Source: Thiothrix litoralis (GTDB taxonomy: Bacteria; Pseudomonadota; Gammaproteobacteria; Thiotrichales; Thiotrichaceae). From it: a DNA stretch of 64,000 nt. Position numbers and translations under genes: made by a program. Position 1 is the first letter of the stretch; every line of letters begins with the position of its first letter. Below are positions 9,697 through 17,802 of this stretch, piece by piece. Below the pieces are notes generated by a model that did no database searches, had not been told where the DNA came from, and worked only from the letters and a program-made list of their open reading frames with translations. The DNA lies in contig NZ_CP072801.1 of the NCBI RefSeq assembly GCF_017901135.1, positions 3,996,501 to 4,060,500 of the forward strand, given 5' to 3'.

Positions 9697-11726
9697 GTTG
9701 ATCTTCCTTTGCGTAAGCGTAACAGGGCATAGATGCCTGCCAGTAATACCCATTCCAGCGGGGCAGAACCACCGCCGCCGCTGGTACTGCTGCTGGGTGC
9801 AGCGTTGAACGCGCTGCTGTTGTTGCTGTTGCGTGCTACTGCTGGGTTGGTGGCTGACAGGGCAAAGAAAATATTGTTGCTGCATTTCACTCGCACGTAG
9901 GTTTTGCTACCAATAGTGCTGGGCAAGGTGATAGTGGCGCTGCCATCGTTCGGGGTATTGCTTAACAGAGTGGTGAAGGTGTTGCCATTATCGCTGCTGT
10001 AGGCAATATCCACCGTGCTGCAATTGATTGGGGCTTGGGTCGTTTCTGCGACATTCCACCCTACGTTTTGCACGCTGCCGGGAAGCAATAGGGTGCTGCT
10101 GGGTTCTGTAATGGTGAAGGTGCTGCCAGTGTTGTGTACATTGATTAGCATCTCATCAATGCCAATGCCGCCATGCCCATCGCGTACCAGCAAGCGAAAA
10201 TTGAGGGAACGGGTAGTGACGGGCAGGAATTCGCCTGCTGATTGCACCCCTCCCGTCAGATCAGAGAGCTGGGGAATGGTGCGCACCGGCGTAGTCGTTG
10301 GTAAGTGGGTGCGAATCAGGGCATTGTCACCCAGATCGACATTCACGTTGGAAGCACTGCCAACATCGACCTGTTCCCACGAGTAACTCAGGGTGTTGCC
10401 ATCGGTATCCAGCCCTGCGCCAGTGAGGATGAAGGGCGTTCCAGCCGGAATGGTGTAATTGGCTCCCGCATTGGCGGTCGGGTTGGTATTGTTGAGGCTG
10501 ATTGCGGTGGCACAACTGGCTCCCGCACCGTTATGCAGGTAGTCCTGAATTTGTTGGATGGAGGCGGAATGCATCATGGCATCGCTATCCGCTTGCAGAT
10601 TATCCGTGTTGCACAAGCCGGTATACGCCATGATGGTGCTGCCGCTACCCGGTTCATACGCGGTATCCCCTTCCCGGTTATTGCCGGAACACGCACTCGT
10701 TACGCTGTTGAAGGTGTGGGTTGCCCCCAACTGGTGGCCTATTTCATGCGCTACGTAGTCGATGATGAAGGAATCGCCTTTGGGGTCTGTCAGGCCAGTA
10801 GAGCCTTCTGCTTTGAATGAACCACACGCAGTGGCAACACTGGCAAGCCCGCCGCCATCTGTGGCCAGTACATGCCCGATGTCGTAATTGGCATTACCGA
10901 TCACGCTATTGAGGGTTTTGGTATTCTCCGACAGCATGAGTGAGGGGGAACTGTTGGTGTAAGGGTCGGTTCTGGCATTGGTGTAAACCACATTGGTGTC
11001 GCTAACCAGTACCAGTCGTGTTGATAGATCACGCTCGTAAATCTGGTTGATACGGTTGATGGTGGTGACAATAGAGTCGTAGGCAGCGCTTTGACCACCG
11101 TAATAGGTGGTGTATTCGCCCGTAGCAGCCATCGCAATGCGGTAAGTATGCAAGGTTTCCCCTGCTCTGGCAGCAATACTGCGGGCAGCCGTAGTGGCAC
11201 TCAGGGTTGAGGCGAAGCTGGGGGCGCTATTGCCCTGTGAGTTGGCGCATGACCAATTACTTTGGTGGAAGGCTTCCCAGTTGGCGCTTTTGCGGAAACT
11301 GAGGTAGTGGCGTGACGTGCCGCTGGTGTGCGGGTCAATGAACAGGGTATCGCCATTTGCCATATCCAGCATGGCATGAAAGCCTTGCGGAGTGAGGTCG
11401 ATAACGCCGCTAATCACTTTGCCGTCAGTGCCGGACACTTTCCAGGTGTGGATGTCGGGGTGTTCTGCAGCAATTTCCGGGGCGAGGGTTTCGCTGGGTG
11501 TTACAGTAACGCTGGCAAAACCTCCATCTGGCAGGGGCAGGCTCAGGGTTGCTTCCGCCAATTGTGTTTGCAGTTGCGCCTCATCCAGACCCAGCAAACG
11601 GTAGTGTTGCAGGTGAGGGACATTGGCAGCATCCGCGCTCCGTGCCTGGATGTCTTGCCACAGGCTGTCGCTAGCATGTGTACTGCCGATAAACAACAGT
11701 GGTGGTATTGCCCATAAAATTTTCAT
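9693..11726 (-). CDS. Secreted reprolysin-like zinc metalloprotease with GlyGly-CTERM-like tail
   Basis: The 677-residue protein begins with a signal peptide (cleavage near STHA). The metzincin zinc motif HEIGHQLGATH sits in the middle, followed by a Met-turn-like region (GSGSTIMAYTGLC). After the protease come beta-sandwich regions. The C-terminus has a Ser/Gly run, SGGGGSAPLEW, a hydrophobic helix and the basic end RLRKGRST, the layout of a GlyGly-CTERM signal. In known systems that tail is cut by rhombosortase on type II secretion cargo. Neither partner is in the window. It is coupled to the downstream lipoprotein. Confidence 0.85.
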   Translation of the reverse strand: MKILWAIPPLLFIGSTHASDSLWQDIQARSADAANVPHLQHYRLLGLDEAQLQTQLAEATLSLPLPDGGFASVTVTPSETLAPEIAAEHPDIHTWKVSGTDGKVISGVIDLTPQGFHAMLDMANGDTLFIDPHTSGTSRHYLSFRKSANWEAFHQSNWSCANSQGNSAPSFASTLSATTAARSIAARAGETLHTYRIAMAATGEYTTYYGGQSAAYDSIVTTINRINQIYERDLSTRLVLVSDTNVVYTNARTDPYTNSSPSLMLSENTKTLNSVIGNANYDIGHVLATDGGGLASVATACGSFKAEGSTGLTDPKGDSFIIDYVAHEIGHQLGATHTFNSVTSACSGNNREGDTAYEPGSGSTIMAYTGLCNTDNLQADSDAMMHSASIQQIQDYLHNGAGASCATAISLNNTNPTANAGANYTIPAGTPFILTGAGLDTDGNTLSYSWEQVDVGSASNVNVDLGDNALIRTHLPTTTPVRTIPQLSDLTGGVQSAGEFLPVTTRSLNFRLLVRDGHGGIGIDEMLINVHNTGSTFTITEPSSTLLLPGSVQNVGWNVAETTQAPINCSTVDIAYSSDNGNTFTTLLSNTPNDGSATITLPSTIGSKTYVRVKCSNNIFFALSATNPAVARNSNNSSAFNAAPSSSTSGGGGSAPLEWVLLAGIYALLRLRKGRST

Positions 11727-11791
11727 TGAAAACTATTTCCGTAATTTATATGCCCGTAATTTAGGCGCAATCATAAACCATTAGGTTCACT

Positions 11792-12322
11792 TTAGCGACG
11801 TAACAGCACATAAATTGCCCCGGTTCCACCATCGACCGGGCGTGCTGAGTGGAAGGCTAGAATCCGTTCGTGTTGGCGTAACCAATTATTGATTTTGGTT
11901 TTGATGACTGGACCTTTATGGTTGGAGCGGTTGCCCTTGCCGTGGATAATTCGCACGCATTCCCCTTGACCGGGGTGGGCATCGTGTAGGAATTGCAGTA
12001 ATTGCAGCTTGGCATCCCGCGCATTCAGGCCGTGCAGGTCGAGTTCGCTGGCAATACGGTAATGCCCGGAACGTAATTTACGCACAATACGGGTCTGCAA
12101 GCCGGGTAGGTAGAAGCTCAGCATATCACCGGGTTGCAACTCCACCGGGTCGTAAGCATCCGAGAGCATATCACGCAGCACCTGACGCTCGTCTTCGAGG
12201 GTCTTGATGGGTATGGCTGGCGGTTTTGCGCTATGATGTACAACATGATGTTTGTGCCGCAGTGGCTTCACATCGGACATGGATTCACGGAATAAGGAAA
12301 ACTCTTCAGCACTCATGGACAT
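11792..12322 (-). CDS. Smr-domain protein (putative endonuclease/RNA-binding)
   Basis: The C-terminal Smr domain shows SELDLHGLNARDAKLQLLQF and VRIIHGKGN, the LDLHG and HGKG motifs of the family. I start it at 12322 (MSMSAEEFSLFRESMSDVKP) because small gammaproteobacterial Smr proteins begin with a similar acidic-LFRE segment; the ATG at 12316 is also possible. The start codon region overlaps the divergent surE start by up to eight bases, so each promoter must lie inside the other gene or further upstream. The exact cellular role is not known. Confidence 0.85.
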   Translation of the reverse strand: MSMSAEEFSLFRESMSDVKPLRHKHHVVHHSAKPPAIPIKTLEDERQVLRDMLSDAYDPVELQPGDMLSFYLPGLQTRIVRKLRSGHYRIASELDLHGLNARDAKLQLLQFLHDAHPGQGECVRIIHGKGNRSNHKGPVIKTKINNWLRQHERILAFHSARPVDGGTGAIYVLLRR

Positions 12323-13079
12323 ACTGCTCAGTAACGATGATGGCGTCAACGCTCCCGGTATTAACCGTCTGCGCGAAGCTTTGATAACAGTCGCCAATGT
12401 TATCACAGTTGCCCCCGATCAGGATTGCAGTGGTGCGAGTAATTCACTCACCCTGCGTAACCCTTTGCGGATGACCCGGCACGCGGAACAGGTTTACAGC
12501 GTTAATGGTACGCCGACCGATTGCGTGCATCTTGGTCTGGGATTATACGCGAATGACCCCGATATGGTGATTTCCGGTATCAATGCCGGGGCTAATATGG
12601 GGGATGATGTGCTGTATTCGGGCACAGTAGCAGCGGCGATGGAAGGGCGTTTTCTGGGCTATCCGGCACTGGCGGTCTCGCTGGCTTCGCTTGGAAATGG
12701 CTCACTGGTGCATTTCGACACGGCGGCACAAGTGGTGTTGCAGTTGTTGCCGCATATCAAGGCTTACCCGGATACGAGTAACATGATCCTCAATATCAAT
12801 GTGCCGGATGTGCCGTGGGAACAGGTGCAAGGTTTTTGCGTGACCCGTTTGGGCAATCGCCACCGTTCCGAGCCGGTTGTGCGCACCGCCGACCCGCGTG
12901 GTCGGGAAATTTTCTGGATAGGGCCACCGGGTGCGGCGGCGGATGCGGGCGAAGGCACGGATTTTCACGCGGTGCAGGCGGGTTTCGTGTCGATTACGCC
13001 GATTCATGCCGACCTGACCCGGCATCGGGCGTTGGCAGACACAGCTCGCTGGTTGGAGGCTTGCCATGTCCGCACGTAA
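12315..13079 (+). CDS. surE: 5'/3'-nucleotidase SurE
   Basis: The 254-residue protein begins MDILLSNDDGVNAPGI, with metal-binding D8 and D9, and continues with CSGASNSLTLRNPLR and GINAGANMGDDVLYSGTVAAA. SurE dephosphorylates nucleoside monophosphates and helps stationary-phase survival. It overlaps pcm by 14 bases, the classical surE-pcm pairing. Its start codon overlaps that of the divergent smr gene (sequence CATG). Confidence 0.96.
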   Translation: MDILLSNDDGVNAPGINRLREALITVANVITVAPDQDCSGASNSLTLRNPLRMTRHAEQVYSVNGTPTDCVHLGLGLYANDPDMVISGINAGANMGDDVLYSGTVAAAMEGRFLGYPALAVSLASLGNGSLVHFDTAAQVVLQLLPHIKAYPDTSNMILNINVPDVPWEQVQGFCVTRLGNRHRSEPVVRTADPRGREIFWIGPPGAAADAGEGTDFHAVQAGFVSITPIHADLTRHRALADTARWLEACHVRT

Positions 13080-13740
13080 GCTCGATATTCAGGGGATTGG
13101 CATGACTTCGCAGCGTACCCGTAACCGCTTGATTGAGCGCTTGCGTGAAAAGGGTATCAATAACGAGGCGGTATTGCAGGTGATGAGCAAAACGCCGCGC
13201 CACCTGTTTGTGGATGAAGCCTTGGCCAGCCGTGCGTATGAAGATACCGCCTTGCCGATTGGGTACGGTCAGACCATTTCCCAGCCTTACATCGTTGCCC
13301 GCATGACTGAATGGTTGCTGTCTGGCGAAAATCTACCCCGCAAGGTATTGGAAGTGGGTACAGGTTCCGGCTATCAGGCCGCCATTCTGTCGCCCTTGGT
13401 CGATAAGGTATTCACAGTGGAACGTATCGAATCGCTGTACCGCGCGACCAGTGAATTACTCCACGCGCTTGGGTATTGCAATATCCAGACGTACCTCAGT
13501 GATGGAAGTTGGGGGTTGGCAAAGGAAGCACCTTTCGATGCGATTATTGCCACTGCTGCCCCTGAAGAAACTCCGCCCGCTTTATTGGAACAGCTTGCCG
13601 TGGGTGGGAAATTAATTATTCCAGTCGGCAAACAGGGCGCAATGCAAAGGTTGCACGTCATCACCCGCGAGAGCGCAGAAAGTTATACAACCGTCGCGCA
13701 TGAGGCTGTACAGTTTGTGCCCATGATTAATGAAAAGTAG
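13066..13740 (+). CDS. pcm: Protein-L-isoaspartate O-methyltransferase
   Basis: It repairs isoaspartyl residues with S-adenosylmethionine. The 224-residue protein has IGMTSQRTRNRLIERL at the N-terminus, the family ALPIGYGQTISQPYIVA motif, and SAM motif I VLEVGTGSGYQAAIL. It is translationally coupled to surE. It probably starts at 13066, though the conserved part begins a little later at GIGMTSQRTR. Confidence 0.96.
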   Translation: MSARKLDIQGIGMTSQRTRNRLIERLREKGINNEAVLQVMSKTPRHLFVDEALASRAYEDTALPIGYGQTISQPYIVARMTEWLLSGENLPRKVLEVGTGSGYQAAILSPLVDKVFTVERIESLYRATSELLHALGYCNIQTYLSDGSWGLAKEAPFDAIIATAAPEETPPALLEQLAVGGKLIIPVGKQGAMQRLHVITRESAESYTTVAHEAVQFVPMINEK

Positions 13741-13871
13741 TCAATGAAGGCGAACGTTAGGGGAATATTGAGAAATTTTTTCTTAAATTTGGTATATATT
13801 CCAAAGTTATTCACGAATCATGTGAGTGTCTTCACATCCTTTAATCCCAAATAATAGAAGGTGTAACAATC

Positions 13872-14555
13872 ATGGATAGAAAAATCAAAGTGGCGGCTGC
13901 TACTTCTTTGCTGGCATTGACGACGGCAGCTTGCGCTCCTAATCCGTATTACGGCAATACGGGTTACAATAATTACGGCACTCGGGGTGTCAATACCACG
14001 GTTAACCGCAACGCTGGTAATAATTCAGGTGGTGTAACACATACCCACTGTGGTCGTACTCACAGCCATCCATTACCTGCGGAAGGTTTGGCTCACCAAC
14101 ACGGTGATGGTTGTGTAGCAGGTGCGGGTGGTGCGGCTACGAATACCAACACCAATACTTCTGCTTACAATTATAATACGCAACCCCAGCAACCGGCGGC
14201 TAATACTTATGGTTATACTGCCCCGGCTGCGACGCCGTATTACGATTACAGCGCGGCGAGCAGTAGCAGCAACACTTTTACAACGCCACCTGCCACCACT
14301 TACAATACCGGCACTAGCAGCGGTAGCTATTACGACTACGTCCAGCCGAAAGTAGCGGCTCCGGTCAATACTTACCCTACGTCTACTCCATCAGTAACAA
14401 CGGGGACAAGTGGTTCCTATACCGTGCAGAAAGGTGACACTGTATTTCAGGTCATGCGTAATACCGGTGTTTATTGGAAGGATATTATCCGCTTGAATAA
14501 CTTGCAAGCGCCTAATTATCCGATTAACCCTGGTCAGAGCTTGAGGCTCAAATAA
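13872..14555 (+). CDS. LysM-domain lipoprotein in the nlpD position
   Basis: The 227-residue protein has a signal peptide with lipobox TAAC. A His/Cys cluster (HTHCGRTHSHPLPAEG, then HQHGDGC) is followed by a low-complexity Asn/Thr/Tyr/Pro region. A LysM domain closes the protein (about residues 180-226: SYTVQKGDTVFQVMRNTGV ... NPGQSLRLK). In many gammaproteobacteria nlpD follows surE-pcm and has LysM plus an M23 domain; here the M23 domain is missing. It probably binds peptidoglycan from the outer membrane. A 131-bp AT-rich gap with its own promoter is likely. Confidence 0.85.
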   Translation: MDRKIKVAAATSLLALTTAACAPNPYYGNTGYNNYGTRGVNTTVNRNAGNNSGGVTHTHCGRTHSHPLPAEGLAHQHGDGCVAGAGGAATNTNTNTSAYNYNTQPQQPAANTYGYTAPAATPYYDYSAASSSSNTFTTPPATTYNTGTSSGSYYDYVQPKVAAPVNTYPTSTPSVTTGTSGSYTVQKGDTVFQVMRNTGVYWKDIIRLNNLQAPNYPINPGQSLRLK

Positions 14556-14596
14556 GCTTAGAGCTTAAGTCAGTGGCATGGTTTTTCTATGTCGCC

Positions 14597-14634
14597 CAAC
14601 AACAAGTCCGTTTCACTTAGCGGACTTGTTGTTG
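14597..14634. terminator. Perfect 14-bp hairpin after the LysM gene
   Basis: Arms 14597-14610 and 14621-14634 pair perfectly around a 10-base loop. It lies between two convergent genes. The arm's own TTGTTGTTG provides a U-rich side for the plus strand and CAACAACAA becomes U-rich for the minus strand, so it may act in both directions. Confidence 0.7.
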
Positions 14635-14660
14635 CTGATAACAGTAGCGCAGCTAGCTAA

Positions 14661-15194
14661 TCAGCAAACACCAGTGATGCAGTTTGCGTCTGTTTCTTTG
14701 GATGCAGTGGCGCTTTTGTCGTTTCGCAGGTAGTTCTGTAACATGACGGAGGTAATGGCTCCCATGTGGGTACCTTCAATCTCACCTTGTGGGTTGACAA
14801 CGAATGTTGTAGGAACGCCGTACAGCAAACCCAGTGCAAACATGGTGCTGTCTTGGGTTGGAATGACAGGGTAGGTGATTTTTTTCTGTGCAACAAATTG
14901 CTTCAGTTCTGCGGCGGGCGTTTCACCTGCTTCCATCCCCAGTACCACAACCTTGTCCTTGAAGCGCTTGGCTACGCTATTCAGGGCGGGTAGTTCCGCT
15001 ATGCATGGCCCGCAATAAGTGGCCCAGTAATTGACGATGACCCATTTTCCTCGGTATTCGGAAAACTGGTGGCTGTTACCATCCATGTCTTTAAATTTGA
15101 AATTTTCGACAGGTGTTGGCCTTTCAGCAGCTACTGCTGTGACAGACACCATAAATAATACAGCAAGGGCAAATGCCCGCTTGATCAGTTTCAT
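14661..15194 (-). CDS. Periplasmic TlpA/ResA-type thioredoxin-like protein
   Basis: The 177-residue protein has a signal peptide ending near VTAVAA and a thioredoxin fold with WATYCGPC (C61, C64), then a cis-Pro YGVPTTFVV. The C-terminus adds two cysteines (NCITGVC) that could serve as a second redox pair or metal site. It likely reduces or isomerises disulfides in the periplasm. A FNR-like palindrome lies about 240 bp upstream. Its substrate is not shown; the neighbouring secreted proteins contain conserved cysteine pairs and are candidates. Confidence 0.85.
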   Translation of the reverse strand: MKLIKRAFALAVLFMVSVTAVAAERPTPVENFKFKDMDGNSHQFSEYRGKWVIVNYWATYCGPCIAELPALNSVAKRFKDKVVVLGMEAGETPAAELKQFVAQKKITYPVIPTQDSTMFALGLLYGVPTTFVVNPQGEIEGTHMGAITSVMLQNYLRNDKSATASKETDANCITGVC

Positions 15195-15415
15195 GTTGAA
15201 CCCTCAACTTTTAATACTTATCACACACACTCGATAAACCGCTGTTGACTAATGCCATTATTGCGCGGCATAGGGGTTAACCCTTATTGTAGGAGGCATC
15301 TGCAAAAAATGCATGACATATTCCCCTATCAATTTATTTACCGTTTGCTAGAAACAAGTTCATAAGGCTATTCTTATGTGTTTTTCAGTGCAAGTTGTAT
15401 TTGTACGACAAACTC

Positions 15416-15453
15416 CCCCTAGTCAGCTTGATATAAATCAAATTGGCTAGGGG
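15416..15453. promoter_or_regulatory. Hairpin with a perfect FNR/ANR-type site
   Basis: Positions 15428-15441 read TTGATATAAATCAA, an exact match to the FNR consensus TTGAT-N4-ATCAA. It is nested in a larger inverted repeat (CCCCTAG at 15416-15422, CTAGGGG at 15447-15453). It lies upstream of the TlpA-like gene and 35 bases past the end of the surface-protein operon. It could be an anaerobic regulator site, a terminator stem, or both. Confidence 0.4.
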
Positions 15454-15487
15454 AATGCTAATAGTCACCTGTAATTAATTCAATTAA

Positions 15488-17758
15488 TTATTTGTTCAAG
15501 CACGTATATTTGCGTAAGGCGACAATACCCAATAACAGGCTAAGCAGTATCTGTGCCCATTGTGTCAGAGTGGGTACTGCCACATTTTTCACAGTTGTTG
15601 CTTTTGCAACTTCCAAGTAGTCAGGGATGCCGTTGTTGTTGGCATCCGCAGCATCATCCGGGGCGCCATCCGCGTTGCTGTCAGGTTTCTCCGCAGCCGT
15701 CGGGATGCCATCGTTGTCGTCGTCCTTGTCGAGATAGTCAGGTACGCCGTCCTTGTCGGTATCGGTGGTTTGTGGTGTACCCGCGTAATTTTCCTTACGG
15801 GTTAGCAAGCCATCACCGTCATCATCCGTGTCCAGCGCGTTAATTATACCATCCCCATCCGTATCAAGTGGCTGGCTGAGGTGGGCACCGATTTCATCCT
15901 TGTCATTTACGCCGTCACCGTCAGTATCAGGGTTGCTGGGGTCAGTGCCTAGTGTGGCTTCTTCGGCATCCGTCAGGCCATCCCCATCGGTATCTTTGGT
16001 GGTGTCGACGGGAGGGGGGGGGGCGGTGGTCGTACAGGTTGCGGGGCAACCGTAGTTACCGGCGTAATTATCGGTGTCCATTGAACCCCAGCCGAGGTTG
16101 ACGATGCTGTTGCCAGGGTTGGTTCCCACGGAATTGCTGGGTGCTGCTGGTGGCTGGTTGAAAGCATCACTGCTGTTTTCAATCAGGCTGACAGCGCCCA
16201 AACAAGCCCCTTTATTGGCAAAGCTGAATACTTCGACTTCTTTGCCTTCCTGCCACTGTATTGCTTTGGCACTGCTGATGGCGGGGGTGAATGACAGGTA
16301 AGAAGCGCTGGTGTCTTCCTCAGGGCCATTCACGCTGGAGTTGTTGCTCCAAGTGAGGCCGGTAAAGGCTGATTGCACCTCGCTCGGTGTGAAGGCTTCT
16401 GCATCAGCACCCAGCGGAGCCTTGATGGTGACTTGCGCACTGGTCAGGCTGTTAGGTGATGGGATGCTGCTAGCGTACATGTAAACATGGTAACGCTGGT
16501 CGGTGTCGTTCCAACCGATCCGGTAGTATGCCTTGTTGGCTGCCGGGTTGGCAGGTGGCATGGAGCAGGTGTCAACCGGGGCAGCCGCTTTGACTGTCAA
16601 GGTAATACTGGCCTCGGTGGTATTGCCTTTCCCATCCGTAATGCGGTATTTCAAGGTATCAGCGCCGCTGTAGCCTACTGTCGGTGTATACAGGATTTTG
16701 TTGTCTTGGATGGTAGCAGTACCGTGCTGCGGGTTTTCAATCACTTCGACCGTGACGGTTTCACCCGCCGGAATGATGTCGTTTGCCAGCACATCCAGCG
16801 AACTGCTCGGGTTGGTGGCATCCACGATGAAGGCATCCGTCGTCGCGACTATGACAGCCGGTGGCGGGGTGGCAGTGGTGATAGCAACAGTCACTGTACC
16901 CGTCGTTTGGGCACCTGTCGGGTCAGCGACGGCATAAGTGAACGTGTCACTGCCGCTAGTGCCTGTATTGGGCGTGTAAATCAGGGTATCGCCACTCTGG
17001 GTAACAGTGCCTTTGCTGCCCTGTGTGAAGCTGGCAATGCTCAGTACATCATCCTCGGCATCGCTGTCATTTGCCAGCACGCTGACCGTAACCGCTGTGT
17101 TGGCGGTGGTGGTTGCGGTGTCATTAGCCGCGACAGGGGCGGTATTGGTGGGCGTTGTGGTTATGCCACACTCTGCGGCAGTGCCGTAGTTGCCGGAATA
17201 ATCATTGTCATCGGTTGCACCCCAGCCTGCATTGGCGAACTGGTTGCCGGGGTTGGTTCCGGCGGAATTGTCCGGCGCATCCGGTGGTTGGTTGAACGGG
17301 TCGGTGTTGTTGTTCATCAACGTCACACTGCCCATACAAGGGCCAGTATTTTGGAAACTGAAGGCTTCCAGTTCCTCACCAGCCTTGAATTTAAAGGCGC
17401 GTACATCAATCGGGGTGAAACTAAACGAGAGGTAATCAACGGCTTTGTCTTCAACAGGGGCAAACACCTCAGAGCTCAGTGACCAGCTTGTACTGGTTTT
17501 TGGCTTGATGTCTGTCACCGTAAACTTGCTTGTACCTGTTGCATGAGGGACGCGCAAGGTAACTTGCCCAGTCATGCTCAAATCCGGTACTGGTGCGGTG
17601 GTTGGACGCATGTAAACATGGTAACGGCTATCGGTTTGATCCCACGCTACCCGGTATTCCACATTGCCCTCAACCCCTGCGAATGCCGTGTGGGCAGCCG
17701 GTAGTAATACCAGCAATGCTACCCCCTTAGAAACGGCTTGTCTGATCGATTTTTTCAT
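15488..17758 (-). CDS. Secreted surface protein: two copies of a ~160-residue domain, two cadherin-like domains, TSP3 repeats, IPTL-CTERM tail
   Basis: The 756-residue protein has a signal peptide (cleavage near HTAFA). It contains copy A of the shared domain (about 31-200), two beta-sandwich modules with VSVLANDSDAEDD and LDVLANDI (about 207-392), copy B (about 405-572), calcium-binding DTDGDG-type repeats (about 585-715), and a C-terminus VPTLTQWAQILLSLLLG followed by basic residues. That end matches the IPTL-CTERM sorting pattern thought to be handled by an exosortase/archaeosortase-like enzyme, which is not in the window. It is the last of four tandem paralogous genes. Domain limits are approximate. 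Confidence 0.85.
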   Translation of the reverse strand: MKKSIRQAVSKGVALLVLLPAAHTAFAGVEGNVEYRVAWDQTDSRYHVYMRPTTAPVPDLSMTGQVTLRVPHATGTSKFTVTDIKPKTSTSWSLSSEVFAPVEDKAVDYLSFSFTPIDVRAFKFKAGEELEAFSFQNTGPCMGSVTLMNNNTDPFNQPPDAPDNSAGTNPGNQFANAGWGATDDNDYSGNYGTAAECGITTTPTNTAPVAANDTATTTANTAVTVSVLANDSDAEDDVLSIASFTQGSKGTVTQSGDTLIYTPNTGTSGSDTFTYAVADPTGAQTTGTVTVAITTATPPPAVIVATTDAFIVDATNPSSSLDVLANDIIPAGETVTVEVIENPQHGTATIQDNKILYTPTVGYSGADTLKYRITDGKGNTTEASITLTVKAAAPVDTCSMPPANPAANKAYYRIGWNDTDQRYHVYMYASSIPSPNSLTSAQVTIKAPLGADAEAFTPSEVQSAFTGLTWSNNSSVNGPEEDTSASYLSFTPAISSAKAIQWQEGKEVEVFSFANKGACLGAVSLIENSSDAFNQPPAAPSNSVGTNPGNSIVNLGWGSMDTDNYAGNYGCPATCTTTAPPPPVDTTKDTDGDGLTDAEEATLGTDPSNPDTDGDGVNDKDEIGAHLSQPLDTDGDGIINALDTDDDGDGLLTRKENYAGTPQTTDTDKDGVPDYLDKDDDNDGIPTAAEKPDSNADGAPDDAADANNNGIPDYLEVAKATTVKNVAVPTLTQWAQILLSLLLGIVALRKYTCLNK

Positions 17759-17802
17759 TGTTACCGACTCTCTATTTTGTTTTTGATTAAAGTCTGTTGG
17801 TA

